DNA of 17,719 nt from Jatrophihabitans sp. (lineage in GTDB: Bacteria > Actinomycetota > Actinomycetes > Mycobacteriales > Jatrophihabitantaceae), in NCBI GenBank assembly GCA_004299665.1, contig SCQZ01000417.1, positions 1 to 17,719 on the forward strand, given 5' to 3'. The translations under genes were made by a program, and so were the position numbers. The stretch's first letter is position 1, and each line of letters starts with the position of its first letter. Below the pieces are notes generated by a model. That model saw only the letters and a list, made by a program, of their open reading frames with translations. It ran no database searches and was not told the DNA's origin. Of the stretch, positions 1 to 7,033 are shown one piece after another.

Positions 1-161
1 CGGGCGCGGCTGCCCGAGCGCCCCGGGAGCGCGATCTCGACGCGTTGCGGGCGCTGTGCGCCGCCGCGTGGCAGCGCCCGGAGGCGCCGCAACGCTGGCG
101 GGTCCGCGGTGACGGGGCACCGGCCGCCGAGGCGCTGCGGCACCTCGGGCTCGACAGCTAG
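1..161 (+). CDS. C-terminal fragment, probable HAD-IIA family phosphatase (partial)
   Basis: Only the last 52 or so codons are present, open from the window edge to a TAG stop at 159-161 and read in the frame starting at base 3. The visible tail is Ala/Arg-rich with a segment ALRALCAAAW and ends in HLGLDS. No catalytic motif is visible, so the assignment rests on position. In Mycobacterium and other actinomycetes the gene just upstream of the small protein/tlyA pair is an HAD-IIA phosphatase (Rv1692, glycerol 3-phosphate phosphatase) that carries a GNAT-like C-terminal domain. The helix-rich Ala/Trp tail would fit that domain. A TPR-type or other protein cannot be excluded. The gene converges on the minus-strand SCP2 gene. 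Confidence 0.4.
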   Translation, partial: GAAARAPRERDLDALRALCAAAWQRPEAPQRWRVRGDGAPAAEALRHLGLDS

Positions 162-171
162 CACCACGGGC

Positions 172-203
172 GGCGACCCCGGGGAAGGTCCCGAGGGGCC
201 GCC
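172..203. terminator. Hairpin between convergent genes, likely bidirectional terminator
   Basis: The arms GGCGACCCC (172-180) and GGGGCCGCC (195-203) pair over 9 positions with one A-C mismatch. Between them a nested GGGA/TCCC stem (182-185 with 189-192) closes an AGG loop. It lies in the 65-nt gap between the upstream TAG stop and the stop of the minus-strand SCP2 gene, where a shared terminator is expected. There is no T-tract, which is common for high-GC actinobacterial terminators, so termination is inferred from structure and position only. Confidence 0.5.
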
Positions 204-226
204 CCACGGGCCGCGCTCAGAAGCGT

Positions 227-574
227 TCAGAAGATCGTGCGCAACCGCAGCAGGTCCAGGATTCCGGCGTCGACCCGGATCCGGCCGCTGGCCCACGCGG
301 CGGCCATGTTCAGGTCGCCGGCGACGAGCGCGAGCAGGTCGTCGCTCGACATGGCCAGCTTGACCTGGGCTTCGCGTGCCTGCGCCGCATCGATCTCGCG
401 GATGTCGTGCAATCGGCCGTCGGCCAACCGGCCCGCGAAGGCGGTGTCCAGATCCCGCAGCCGACAGCTCAGCGTGCGGTCGAATCCGGCCCGGGAGCGC
501 GTTGCGTCGTCGGCGCCGCCGAGCCGTTCGGCAAGGCGGTGCAACGCCTGCTCGCACTGTTCACGAGACGCCAC
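227..574 (-). CDS. SCP2 sterol-binding domain-like protein
   Basis: This 115-aa protein is the only minus-strand gene in the window. The GTG start at 574 is preceded by GGAAAGGA (complement of 581-588) at good spacing. The reading frame stays open further upstream, but that extension has the Arg/Pro/Ala composition of an antisense shadow and lacks a ribosome site. The protein has a charged helical N-terminus. Its C-terminal half (about residues 68-115), with AQVKLAMSSDDLLALVAGDLN and then AWASGRIRV and DLLRLRTIF, matches the usual SCP2 pattern of a beta strand, a [ST]xxDlxxl segment, 'aFmsGklkv.G' and a final helix. SCP2 domains bind sterols, fatty acids or other lipids; the ligand here is unknown. 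An SCP2-like gene next to tlyA is a recurring actinobacterial arrangement. It is divergent from the tlyA operon and shares a 128-nt intergenic region with it. Confidence 0.75.
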   Translation of the reverse strand: MASREQCEQALHRLAERLGGADDATRSRAGFDRTLSCRLRDLDTAFAGRLADGRLHDIREIDAAQAREAQVKLAMSSDDLLALVAGDLNMAAAWASGRIRVDAGILDLLRLRTIF

Positions 575-702
575 GGGAGATCCTTTCCGGTCGCTGGGGC
601 AGAGTCTCACACCGGCGAGCGTGACGCCATCGCGCTGCGCCGGGCAGGTAGCGTCTGTGCAGGACAGGCACGAGTACCCGCGAGGACCAGGAGGATCGGT
701 AG
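575..702. promoter_or_regulatory. Divergent intergenic region with a -10-like TAGCGT
   Basis: This 128-nt region separates the minus-strand SCP2 gene from the plus-strand 81-aa gene. TAGCGT at 649-654 matches the actinobacterial -10 pattern TAnnnT and resembles the hexamers found before other genes here. It would start transcription near 661 and give a leader of about 40 nt containing the strong AGGAGG site at 689-694. A GTGACG at 621-626 resembles a -35 but the 22-nt spacer is too long to trust. I could not pick a clear promoter for the SCP2 gene on the other strand. Confidence 0.4.
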
Positions 703-948
703 ATGGCCGATCAGGACGTGCCCTCCGGCCGGGAGCTCCCGGGCCCTCCCGGGCCGGATCCCGCACCGGGGGAGCCCGGCGACCCCGGTGCGCCCGCGCA
801 CGACGCGGACGCGGTGCTGGCACGGGTCGCGGCCGCGGCCGCCCGGGTCGGGGAACTGCCCGCCGCGCCGCTGGCCGAACATGCCGGCACCTATCAGGAG
901 ATCCACGGCGCGCTGCAGGACGCGCTGGCCGAGATCGACGGCGGCTGA
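703..948 (+). CDS. Conserved small protein upstream of TlyA (Rv1693-like)
   Basis: This 81-aa protein starts at an ATG with an excellent Shine-Dalgarno AGGAGG (689-694, 8 nt upstream). The first 35 residues are Pro/Gly/Asp-rich and probably disordered. The C-terminal half is helical, with a core of LPAAPLAEHAGTYQEIHGAL followed by QDALAEID. A short protein with this 'LP..PLAEH...Y..IH..LQ..L' character sits directly before tlyA in many actinomycetes, including the small Rv1693 position in M. tuberculosis. No function is known to me. It ends 11 nt before the tlyA start, so the two are almost certainly co-transcribed and possibly functionally linked. There are no membrane segments, cysteines or recognisable catalytic residues. 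Confidence 0.7.
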   Translation: MADQDVPSGRELPGPPGPDPAPGEPGDPGAPAHDADAVLARVAAAAARVGELPAAPLAEHAGTYQEIHGALQDALAEIDGG

Positions 949-959
949 GGACTGCCGCG

Positions 960-1778
960 GTGGCCGGAGCCCGGGTACATCGCCTCGACGCGGAACTGGT
1001 GCGCCGGGGGCTGGCGCGCTCGCGCCAGGCGGCGGTGTCGCTGATCGACGCCGGCCGGGTGGAGGTGCGCGGAGTCGTCGCGTCCAAGGCGGCCACCGGC
1101 GTGGACGAACGCACCCCCGTGCGGCTGCGCGACGGCGAGGAGCCCGGATACGCCTCCCGCGGCGGGCACAAGCTCGCCGGTGCGCTGGACGCCTTCGGCT
1201 CGATCGCCGTCGCCGGCCGGCGCTGCCTGGACGCGGGCGCCTCGACCGGGGGGTTCACCGACGTGCTGCTGCGCCGCGGCGCCCGCCAGGTCGTCGCGGT
1301 CGACGTCGGCTACGGCCAGTTGGCCTGGGCGCTGCGCAGCGACGGTCGCGTCGAGGTGCACGATCGCACGAACGTGCGCCATCTGAGGCCCGAGCAGATC
1401 GGTGGCCCGGTCGGGCTCACGGTCGCGGACCTGTCGTTCATCTCCCTGTCGCTCGTGCTGCCGGCGCTGGTCGCCTGCACCGCCGCCGACGGCGACCTGC
1501 TGCCGATGGTGAAGCCGCAGTTCGAGGTCGGGCGCGAGCGCCTCGGGGCCGGCGGCGTGGTGCGCGATCCGCTGCTGCGCGCCGACGCCGTCCGGGCCGT
1601 GGCCGCGAGCGCACGCGCGCTCGGATGGCTGCCCTACGGCGCCTGCCGCAGCCCGCTGCCCGGCCCGTCCGGGAACGTGGAGTTCTTCCTGTGGCTGCGC
1701 CGGGAACCGCCGTCCGGCGGCGGCGGCCCGCTGCGCGACGAGGACATCACGACCTGCGTGATCGGGGCCGGCCTGTGA
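960..1778 (+). CDS. tlyA: TlyA, 16S/23S rRNA cytidine-2'-O-methyltransferase
   Basis: The 272-aa protein is predicted to 2'-O-methylate rRNA cytidines, in mycobacteria C1409 of 16S and C1920 of 23S rRNA, using S-adenosylmethionine. Loss of the enzyme gives capreomycin resistance there. An S4 RNA-binding domain covers about residues 5-60 (RLDAELVRRGLARSRQAA), followed by an FtsJ-type methyltransferase. The SAM motif LDAGASTGGFTD starts at residue 90. The K-D-K-E catalytic tetrad is visible as K71 (GGHKL), D157 (VADLSF), K185 (MVKPQFE) and E241 (GNVEFF). Length fits the longer dual-target type (TlyA-II). The GTG start at 960 has GAGGA at 947-951 and lies 11 nt after the upstream stop; the frame is open earlier but without a start site. 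A palindrome-rich gap separates it from nadK. Confidence 0.95.
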   Translation: MAGARVHRLDAELVRRGLARSRQAAVSLIDAGRVEVRGVVASKAATGVDERTPVRLRDGEEPGYASRGGHKLAGALDAFGSIAVAGRRCLDAGASTGGFTDVLLRRGARQVVAVDVGYGQLAWALRSDGRVEVHDRTNVRHLRPEQIGGPVGLTVADLSFISLSLVLPALVACTAADGDLLPMVKPQFEVGRERLGAGGVVRDPLLRADAVRAVAASARALGWLPYGACRSPLPGPSGNVEFFLWLRREPPSGGGGPLRDEDITTCVIGAGL

Positions 1779-1780
1779 GG

Positions 1781-1825
1781 GCCGCGCGGCACCGGGCGCC
1801 CGGTCGTGAGCCGAACACCCGGGTG
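1781..1825. repeat. Three perfect palindromes in the tlyA-nadK gap
   Basis: The 52-nt gap holds three perfect inverted repeats: GCCGCGCGGC (1781-1790), directly followed by ACCGGGCGCCCGGT (1791-1804), then CACCCGGGTG (1816-1825). Together they occupy 34 of 52 bases. As RNA they could form short stable stems; as DNA they could be operator half-sites. Neither role is shown. High GC raises the chance of such palindromes, but three packed together in a short gap stand out. Confidence 0.6.
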
Positions 1826-1830
1826 GCCCC

Positions 1831-2742
1831 GTGACGGCGCGCTCGGTGCTGCTGGTGGCCCACACCGCCCGCCCGGCGCTGACCGTCTTCGCGGCCCGCA
1901 CGGCCGCCATGCTGCAGGAGGCCGGGGTCCAGGTGCGGATGCTCGCGGCGGAGGCGGCGGCGGTGGCGGCGGCCGGCACCGTCGAGGGCATCGTTCCGGC
2001 ACCGGCCGAGGCCGCCGCCGGATCCGAGCTCGTGATCGTCCTCGGCGGCGACGGCACCTTCCTGCGCGCCGTCGAGATGGCGCGCCCGGCCGGCGTCCCC
2101 ATGCTCGGCGTGAACCTGGGGCACGTCGGTTTCCTGGCCGAGATCGAGCCGAACGCGCTGGCGGACACGGTGCGCGCCATCGTGCAGCGGCAGTACGAGG
2201 TCGACGAGCGGGTCACCGTCGAGGCGCAGGTGCTGGTCGGCGGCGGTCCCACCGCCGCGGCGTGGGCGCTGAACGAGGTCTCCCTCGAACGGACCAACCG
2301 CGAGCGGATGCTCGAGATCTCCGTCGCCGTCGACGACCGGCCGCTGCTGCGCTTCGGCTGCGACGGCCTGCTGTGCGCGACGCCCACGGGCTCGACCGCG
2401 TACGCCTTCTCGATGGGCGGGCCCATCCTGTGGCCCACCGTCGACGCCTTCCTGGTGGTCCCCAACGCCGCGCACGCCCTGTTCGCGCGGCCGCTGGTCG
2501 TCGCCCCCGGATCGGTCGTCTCCATCGACCTGCCCGAATCGGGACACGACGGCGTGCTCAGCTGCGACGGCCGCCGTTCCGTCCCCGTGCCCGCCGGGGC
2601 CCGGGTGCTGGTGCGCCGCGGCAGCCAGCCAGTGCGCATCGTGCGGTTGGGTGACTGGAGCTTCACCGACCGGCTGGTGAGCAAGTTCGCGCTCCCGGTG
2701 CACGGGTTCCGTCAGGCCGCCGGCGGCCGGGATGCCCCGTGA
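1831..2742 (+). CDS. nadK: NAD kinase
   Basis: This 303-aa enzyme phosphorylates NAD+ to NADP+ using ATP or polyphosphate, supplying the cell's NADP(H) pool in the cytoplasm. The family signature LGGDGTFLRA is at residues 71-80, with the conserved GGDG and its catalytic Asp at 74. NE at 148-149 (LNEVSLER) binds the nicotinamide ribose. The glycine-rich ATPTGSTAYAFSMGGPIL segment spans about 183-200. Length is normal for actinobacterial NAD kinase. The GTG start at 1831 begins the only good N-terminus (TARSVLLVAHTARP). Shine-Dalgarno complementarity is weak and the gap just upstream is highly palindromic. The stop overlaps the recN start in GTGA, so recN translation is probably coupled to nadK, a pairing conserved across actinomycetes. 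Confidence 0.95.
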   Translation: MTARSVLLVAHTARPALTVFAARTAAMLQEAGVQVRMLAAEAAAVAAAGTVEGIVPAPAEAAAGSELVIVLGGDGTFLRAVEMARPAGVPMLGVNLGHVGFLAEIEPNALADTVRAIVQRQYEVDERVTVEAQVLVGGGPTAAAWALNEVSLERTNRERMLEISVAVDDRPLLRFGCDGLLCATPTGSTAYAFSMGGPILWPTVDAFLVVPNAAHALFARPLVVAPGSVVSIDLPESGHDGVLSCDGRRSVPVPAGARVLVRRGSQPVRIVRLGDWSFTDRLVSKFALPVHGFRQAAGGRDAP

Positions 2743-4529
2743 TCGAAGAGCTCAGCCTGCACGGCCTCGGCGTCATCGAGGCGGCGGTGCTGCCGCTGGG
2801 ATCCGGGCTGACCGTGGTCACCGGCGAGACCGGCGCGGGCAAGACGATGGTGATCACCGGGCTGCAGTTGCTGTTCGGCGGCAGGGCCGACCCGGCCCGG
2901 ATCCGCTCCGGCTGCGACCGGGCGAGCGTCGAGGGGCGGCTGACCGTCGCCGATCCGCAGCTGCTCGCGCGCGTCGCGGAGGCCGGCGGGGACCTGGACG
3001 AGGACGCCACGCTCATCGTGCGGCGCTCGGTCAGCGCCGGCGGCAGGTCCCGCGCCCACGTGGGCGGCGCGGCGACGCCGGTCTCGGTCCTGGCCGAACT
3101 GGGGGAGTCCCTGCTCGCCGTCCACGGGCAGTCCGACCAGGTGCTGCTCACCCGGCCCGCACGCCAGCGGGCCGTCCTCGACGCCTTCGCCGGGATCGAC
3201 CTGGGGGAGTACCAGACCCACTTCGACCGCTGGCGGGCGGCCGAGGGTGCCTTGCGGGAACGGGTCGAGCACGCCGCCGAGCTGCGGCGCGAGGTCGAGA
3301 TGCTCGAGTACGGCGTGACCGAGATCGAGCGCGCCGACCCCCGGCCCGGCGAGGACGCCGAGCTGGCCGTGTTGACCGCACGGCTGGGGGCGGCGGAGGC
3401 GTTGCGCGCGGCGGCGCGGGCGGCGCACGACGCCGTCGTCGGCGACCCCGACGCGGCGCTGCCGGAGGTGGGTGACGCCGCGTCGCTGCTGGCGAGCGCG
3501 AGCCGCGCCCTGCACGGCGTCGCCGGTGCCGACCCGGAGCTGGACGCGCTCGCGGCCCGCCTGGCCGAGACCGCGACGCTGGCCGCGGACCTCGGGATGG
3601 AACTCGCCCGCTACGGCGCCGGGCTGGAGCTCGACCCCGCCCAGCTCGAGCAGGCCCAGCAGCGCCGCGCGCGCCTGCACGAACTCGCGCGCCGATACGG
3701 CACCCGGGAGGCCGGATCCGCGGGCGACGTGGAGGCGGTGCTGGCCTGGGCAGGACGCGCGCGGGCGCGGCTGGCCGAGATCGACGTGTCCGACGAGGCG
3801 CTCGCCCGGCTGGCCGCAGACCGCGACCGGGAGGCCGAACGGGTGCGGGAGCGCGCGCTGGCGATCCGCGGGGAGCGGCAGCGGGCCGGCGAGCGGCTGG
3901 CGCGGGCCGTCACGGCAGAACTGGCCGGCCTGGCGATGCCGGGTGCCGAGATCGTGGTGCAGGTGCGGCCACGCGCGGCCGGATCGGGCGCGAGCCTGAT
4001 CGTCGACGGCCGGGAGTGCGGTGTCGGCCCGGACGGCGCGGACGAGGTGGAGATCCTGCTGCGCCCGCACGCCGACGTTGCACCGCTCCCGCTGGGCCGG
4101 GGTGCCTCCGGGGGTGAGCTGAGCCGGGTGATGCTCGCGCTGGAGGTCTGCCTGGCCGGCGGGGACCCGGTCCCGACGATGGTCTTCGACGAGGTCGACG
4201 CCGGCGTCGGGGGCCGGGCGGCCACCGAGGTCGGGCGCCGCCTCGCGCGCCTGGCACGGGACCGTCAGGTGCTGGTCGTGACGCACCTGGCGCAGGTCGC
4301 CGCCTTCGCCGACACCCACGTCGTCGTCGACAAGAGCGTCGAGGCCGGTATCACCGCCAGCGATGTGCGCGTGATCGACGGCGCGCAGCGGCGGGCCGAG
4401 CTGGCCCGGATGCTCTCGGGCACCGACAGCACGACCGCGCGCGTGCACGCGGCGGAGCTGCTCGCGGCGGCCGCGCGGCCGGAGGCGAGCCCGGAGGGGC
4501 CCCGGAACAGGGCGAAAAGCCGCCGCTGA
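2739..4529 (+). CDS. recN: DNA repair protein RecN (SMC-like ATPase)
   Basis: This 596-aa SMC-family ATPase acts in recombinational repair of double-strand breaks, holding broken DNA or sister chromatids together. The Walker A motif GETGAGKT is at residues 29-36. The ABC signature ASGGELSR lies near 456-463 and the Walker B segment MVFDEVDAGVGG near 481-492. A long Ala/Glu/Arg-rich helical middle (about 160-390), with repeated LA.LA and RAR.RLAE runs, fits the antiparallel coiled-coil arm. VLVVTHLAQVAA near 511 is the switch-like H-loop. It starts at a GTG overlapping the nadK stop and ends 41 nt before steA. I see no clear mycobacterial-type LexA box upstream, so any SOS control is not obvious from this sequence. 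Confidence 0.95.
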   Translation: MIEELSLHGLGVIEAAVLPLGSGLTVVTGETGAGKTMVITGLQLLFGGRADPARIRSGCDRASVEGRLTVADPQLLARVAEAGGDLDEDATLIVRRSVSAGGRSRAHVGGAATPVSVLAELGESLLAVHGQSDQVLLTRPARQRAVLDAFAGIDLGEYQTHFDRWRAAEGALRERVEHAAELRREVEMLEYGVTEIERADPRPGEDAELAVLTARLGAAEALRAAARAAHDAVVGDPDAALPEVGDAASLLASASRALHGVAGADPELDALAARLAETATLAADLGMELARYGAGLELDPAQLEQAQQRRARLHELARRYGTREAGSAGDVEAVLAWAGRARARLAEIDVSDEALARLAADRDREAERVRERALAIRGERQRAGERLARAVTAELAGLAMPGAEIVVQVRPRAAGSGASLIVDGRECGVGPDGADEVEILLRPHADVAPLPLGRGASGGELSRVMLALEVCLAGGDPVPTMVFDEVDAGVGGRAATEVGRRLARLARDRQVLVVTHLAQVAAFADTHVVVDKSVEAGITASDVRVIDGAQRRAELARMLSGTDSTTARVHAAELLAAAARPEASPEGPRNRAKSRR

Positions 4530-4570
4530 CCGCGTGGCGCAGGGCGGCCCGGCCCGGAACAGGTGGCACC

Positions 4571-5758
4571 ATGGCCAGCATGAAGCTCGCTGCCCTGCGC
4601 CGGCGCACCGATACGTTGTCGGGGGTCAGCGGGGTGGCGCGGCTGGACCGACGGACCACCCGGTTGGCCGGGCGGCTCAACGCCGGCGACATCGCGATCA
4701 TCGACCACGTCGACCTCGACCGGGTCGCTGCGGAGGCACTGATCGCCGCCCGGCCCGCCGCGATCGTGAACGCCCAGCCCAGCATCTCGGGACGCTATCC
4801 CAACCTGGGTCCGGACGTGATCGTCGCGGCGGGCATCCCGCTGCTGGACAACGTCGGCAGCGAGATCTTCGCCGCGGTCAAGGAGGGCATCAAGATCCGC
4901 GTCGACGGGGACCTGGTCTACGTCGGGGACAACCCGGTGGCGAAGGGGACCCCCCAGGACTCGCGCACGATCGCGGCCCTGATGACCGAGGCGAAGTCGG
5001 GCCTGTCCGCGCAGCTCGAGGCATTCGCGGTCAACACCAGCGAGTACATGAGCCGCGAACGCGAACTGCTGCTCGACGGCGTGGGCGTCCCGCAGATCCG
5101 CACCCGGTTCACGGGCCGGCACGCCCTGGTGGTGGTCCGCGGCTACGACCACGTCAGCGACCTCAAGGCGCTCAAGCACTACATCCGTGAGTTCAAGCCG
5201 ATCCTCGTCGGCGTCGACGGCGGGGCGGACGCACTACTGGAGGCCGGCCACAAACCCCACCTCATCGTCGGTGACATGGACGCCGTCTCCGACGCCGCGC
5301 TCATGACCGGCGCCGAGGTCGTGGTCCACGCCGCGCCGGACGGTCGCGCGCCCGGCCTGGCGCGGGTGCAGGACCTCGGCATCGACGCGGTCACCTTCCC
5401 GACCTCGGGCACCGGCGAGGACATCGCGATGCTGCTGGCGGACGAGAAGGGCGCCGACCTCATCGTCGCGGTCGGGACCTCGGCCACCCTCAGCGAGTTC
5501 CTGGACAAGGGGCGCACCGGGATGGCCTCGACCTTCCTGACGCGACTGCGCATCGGCGGCAAGCTGGTCGACGCGAAGGGTGTCAGCCGGCTCTACCGCA
5601 GCCGGATCTCCGGTGCGGCGCTGCTGTTGATCGTCCTCGCCGCCGTGGTGGCGGTGCTCGCCGCAATGATCATCTCCGACGCCGGGCGCACCTATCTGCA
5701 CTCGGCGCAGACCGACTGGAACTCCTTCGTCGACTGGGTACAGGGCCTTTTCTCGTGA
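4571..5758 (+). CDS. steA: SteA, cytokinetic-ring/septation protein
   Basis: This 395-aa protein matches SteA (Corynebacterium; Rv1697 in M. tuberculosis), a septum protein that works with SteB in daughter-cell separation. Visible family features are GVARLDRRTTRLAGRL near the N-terminus, SGRYPNLGPDVIVAAGIPLL, a thiamine-pyrophosphokinase-like section at about 213-245 (VDGGADALLEAGHKP, then GDMDAV at 234-239), and STFLTRLRIGGKLVDAKGV before the membrane. One transmembrane segment (about 347-367, AALLLIVLAAVVAVLAAMII) precedes a short tail, so the bulk is probably cytoplasmic. Two ATG codons, 4571 and 4580, are possible starts. AGGTGG at 4561-4566 is close for the first and far for the second, so this is unresolved. 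The gene overlaps steB by a GTGA. Confidence 0.88.
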   Translation: MASMKLAALRRRTDTLSGVSGVARLDRRTTRLAGRLNAGDIAIIDHVDLDRVAAEALIAARPAAIVNAQPSISGRYPNLGPDVIVAAGIPLLDNVGSEIFAAVKEGIKIRVDGDLVYVGDNPVAKGTPQDSRTIAALMTEAKSGLSAQLEAFAVNTSEYMSRERELLLDGVGVPQIRTRFTGRHALVVVRGYDHVSDLKALKHYIREFKPILVGVDGGADALLEAGHKPHLIVGDMDAVSDAALMTGAEVVVHAAPDGRAPGLARVQDLGIDAVTFPTSGTGEDIAMLLADEKGADLIVAVGTSATLSEFLDKGRTGMASTFLTRLRIGGKLVDAKGVSRLYRSRISGAALLLIVLAAVVAVLAAMIISDAGRTYLHSAQTDWNSFVDWVQGLFS

Positions 5759-6672
5759 TCTCCTTCCGCTACCACATCGTCTCCCTCGTCGCCGTCTTCC
5801 TCGCCCTCGCCGTCGGGATCGTCGTCGGCACGACGGCGCTGAGCGGCCCGATCACCACCGATCTGCGCAGCCAGGTCAACTCGCTCAAGGCCGACCGCGG
5901 CGAGCTGTCGACGCAGGTCAAGCAACTGCAGTCCCAGCTCGACGACGCCGGCCAGTTCGCCGCCTCCTTCGGCCCGCAACTGGTCGCCGGCACCCTCAAG
6001 GGCAGCAACGTCCTGGTGATCACGATGCCGGGCGCGAGCAGCGGCATGGCCGACGGCATCGCCTCACAGCTCTCCGCGGCGGGCGCACAGATCACCGGGC
6101 GGCTACAGCTGAGCCAGGACTACGTGGACCCCGCCGGCGCCGCAAGCATCTCGGCGCTGGCGACCAACACCAGTGCACGGCCCCTCGGCCTGAGCCTTCC
6201 GGTGACCAGCGACGCGCGCCAACTCGGTGCCGCGCTGCTGTCGTACGTGCTGCTGGGCAAGGGGCAGCCGACCGACCTGCCCCAGGTGCTCAGCGGCTTC
6301 TCGGCGCTGCACATGATCACGTCCGACCCCAAGGGCATCGAGCCGGCCACGAACGTCGTCGTCGTCGCCAACGGCTCGCTCCCCAAGGGCGGTTACGCCG
6401 GCGAGGCCGAGCTCGACCTGGTGAGCGCGCTGCAGAGCCGCGGCGGCAAGGTGGTCGTCGCCGGCGACGGCGGCACGGCGACCGGCGACGGCGTGGTGGC
6501 CCTGGTGCGCTCCGGCTCGGACAAGGCCACCGTCTCCACGGTCGACAACGCCGACACCGCCGCCGGGCAGGTGTCGACCGTGCTGGCCCTGGCCGGGGCG
6601 GCCCAGTCCCGCATCGGCCACTACGGCACGGCGCCCGGCGCGGACGCGCTGTTCCCGAGCCCGAACGGATAG
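5755..6672 (+). CDS. steB: SteB / MctB-like membrane protein
   Basis: This 305-aa protein belongs to the family called copper transporter MctB in mycobacteria (Rv1698) and SteB in corynebacteria, where it partners SteA in septation. The N-terminus SFRYHIVSLVAVFLALAVGI is diagnostic and forms a transmembrane segment at about residues 7-27. A coiled coil follows (about 37-65, heptad-like VNSLKADRGELSTQVKQLQS). The remaining Ala/Gly/Ser-rich domain would lie outside the membrane. It starts at a GTG overlapping the steA stop, so the two are translationally coupled. Its TAG stop (6670-6672) is also the first half of a -10-like TAGCCT for the next gene. The copper-channel and septation roles come from different literatures; the steA adjacency favours septation. 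Confidence 0.88.
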   Translation: MISFRYHIVSLVAVFLALAVGIVVGTTALSGPITTDLRSQVNSLKADRGELSTQVKQLQSQLDDAGQFAASFGPQLVAGTLKGSNVLVITMPGASSGMADGIASQLSAAGAQITGRLQLSQDYVDPAGAASISALATNTSARPLGLSLPVTSDARQLGAALLSYVLLGKGQPTDLPQVLSGFSALHMITSDPKGIEPATNVVVVANGSLPKGGYAGEAELDLVSALQSRGGKVVVAGDGGTATGDGVVALVRSGSDKATVSTVDNADTAAGQVSTVLALAGAAQSRIGHYGTAPGADALFPSPNG

Positions 6673-6675
6673 CCT
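6670..6675 (+). promoter_or_regulatory. -10 element TAGCCT overlapping the steB stop codon
   Basis: TAGCCT fits the actinobacterial -10 pattern TAnnnT. Its last T is 6 nt before the ATG at 6682, which places the transcription start at or next to the A of the ATG and predicts a leaderless mRNA. TAG is also the steB stop codon. No convincing -35 lies upstream. Confidence 0.5.
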
Positions 6676-6681
6676 GCCGCG

Positions 6682-6972
6682 ATGGACCTCCCCGGGCCAC
6701 AGGTCGCGCTTGCCGCCCTGGCGCAGTTCGTGCGCGCCCGGCTGGCCGAGGTGGGCGGCTCGCTGGGGCCGCTGCTCGGCCGCGGAGGTGACGGGCAGGC
6801 GGCGCCGCAGCGCCGCGCGGAACTGGCCCGCACCGCGATAGTCGCCGCGGCCGCGCCGTTCGCCGCCACGTCGTACGCCCGCGCGCGGCTGTTGCGGCAG
6901 CTGTACGCCAGCGGCCTGCTCACCGACCACGAGGCAGAGCGGGCGATCGAGAGCCTGCACCGAGCGTCGTGA
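6682..6972 (+). CDS. Unrecognised 96-aa helical protein between steB and pyrG
   Basis: I do not recognise this 96-aa protein. The first ATG lies 6 nt after a -10-like TAGCCT and has no Shine-Dalgarno site, so the gene is probably read from a leaderless transcript. The sequence is Ala/Arg/Leu-rich and mostly helical: VALAALAQFVRARLAEVGG, then a Gly/Gln-rich break (about 35-46), then a moderately hydrophobic stretch IVAAAAPFAATSYARARLL. The end, LLRQLYASGLLTDHEAERAI followed by ESLHRA, resembles the short SHOCT-like pattern of a hydrophobic helix, a glycine turn, an acidic run and a second helix, but this is a weak resemblance. It has no cysteines, signal peptide or clear membrane helix. Codon character matches its neighbours and the frame is clean, so it is likely a real gene. 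Confidence 0.55.
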   Translation: MDLPGPQVALAALAQFVRARLAEVGGSLGPLLGRGGDGQAAPQRRAELARTAIVAAAAPFAATSYARARLLRQLYASGLLTDHEAERAIESLHRAS

Positions 6973-6976
6973 CCGG

Positions 6977-7009
6977 CGCGCCGCCCCCGGCAGCGGGCCG
7001 ATCGGCGCG
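6977..7009. terminator. Two-tier hairpin before pyrG (terminator or leader structure)
   Basis: CGCGCCG (6977-6983) pairs perfectly with CGGCGCG (7003-7009). Inside, CCCG (6986-6989) pairs with CGGG (6994-6997) across a GCAG loop. The structure fills most of the 61-nt gap after the 96-aa gene and ends 10 nt before the pyrG -10. It has no T-tract. A terminator for the upstream unit is the simplest reading, but it also covers the place where a -35 or an operator would sit. Confidence 0.4.
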
Positions 7010-7016
7010 TGAGTCG

Positions 7017-7025
7017 TGTTAGCGT
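7017..7025 (+). promoter_or_regulatory. Extended -10 (TGT-TAGCGT) of pyrG
   Basis: TAGCGT (7020-7025) matches TAnnnT and is preceded by TGT, an extended -10 TGn. Its last base is 8 nt before the GTG at 7034, so transcription should begin at or just before that codon. This supports 7034 as the pyrG start rather than the in-frame GTG at 7016, which lies upstream of the -10. No -35 is visible. Confidence 0.5.
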
Positions 7026-7033
7026 GGACTTCC

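Noticed and set aside
1811..1826. Possible LexA/SOS box (GAAC...) upstream of nadK-recN
   Set aside because: The sequence CGAACACCCGGGTGG lacks the matching GTTC half; only the inner CACCCGGGTG is palindromic.
7016..7033. GTG at 7016 as the pyrG start, adding six residues
   Set aside because: It lies upstream of the extended -10 and has no ribosome site; the GTG at 7034 fits the promoter spacing and family N-terminus.
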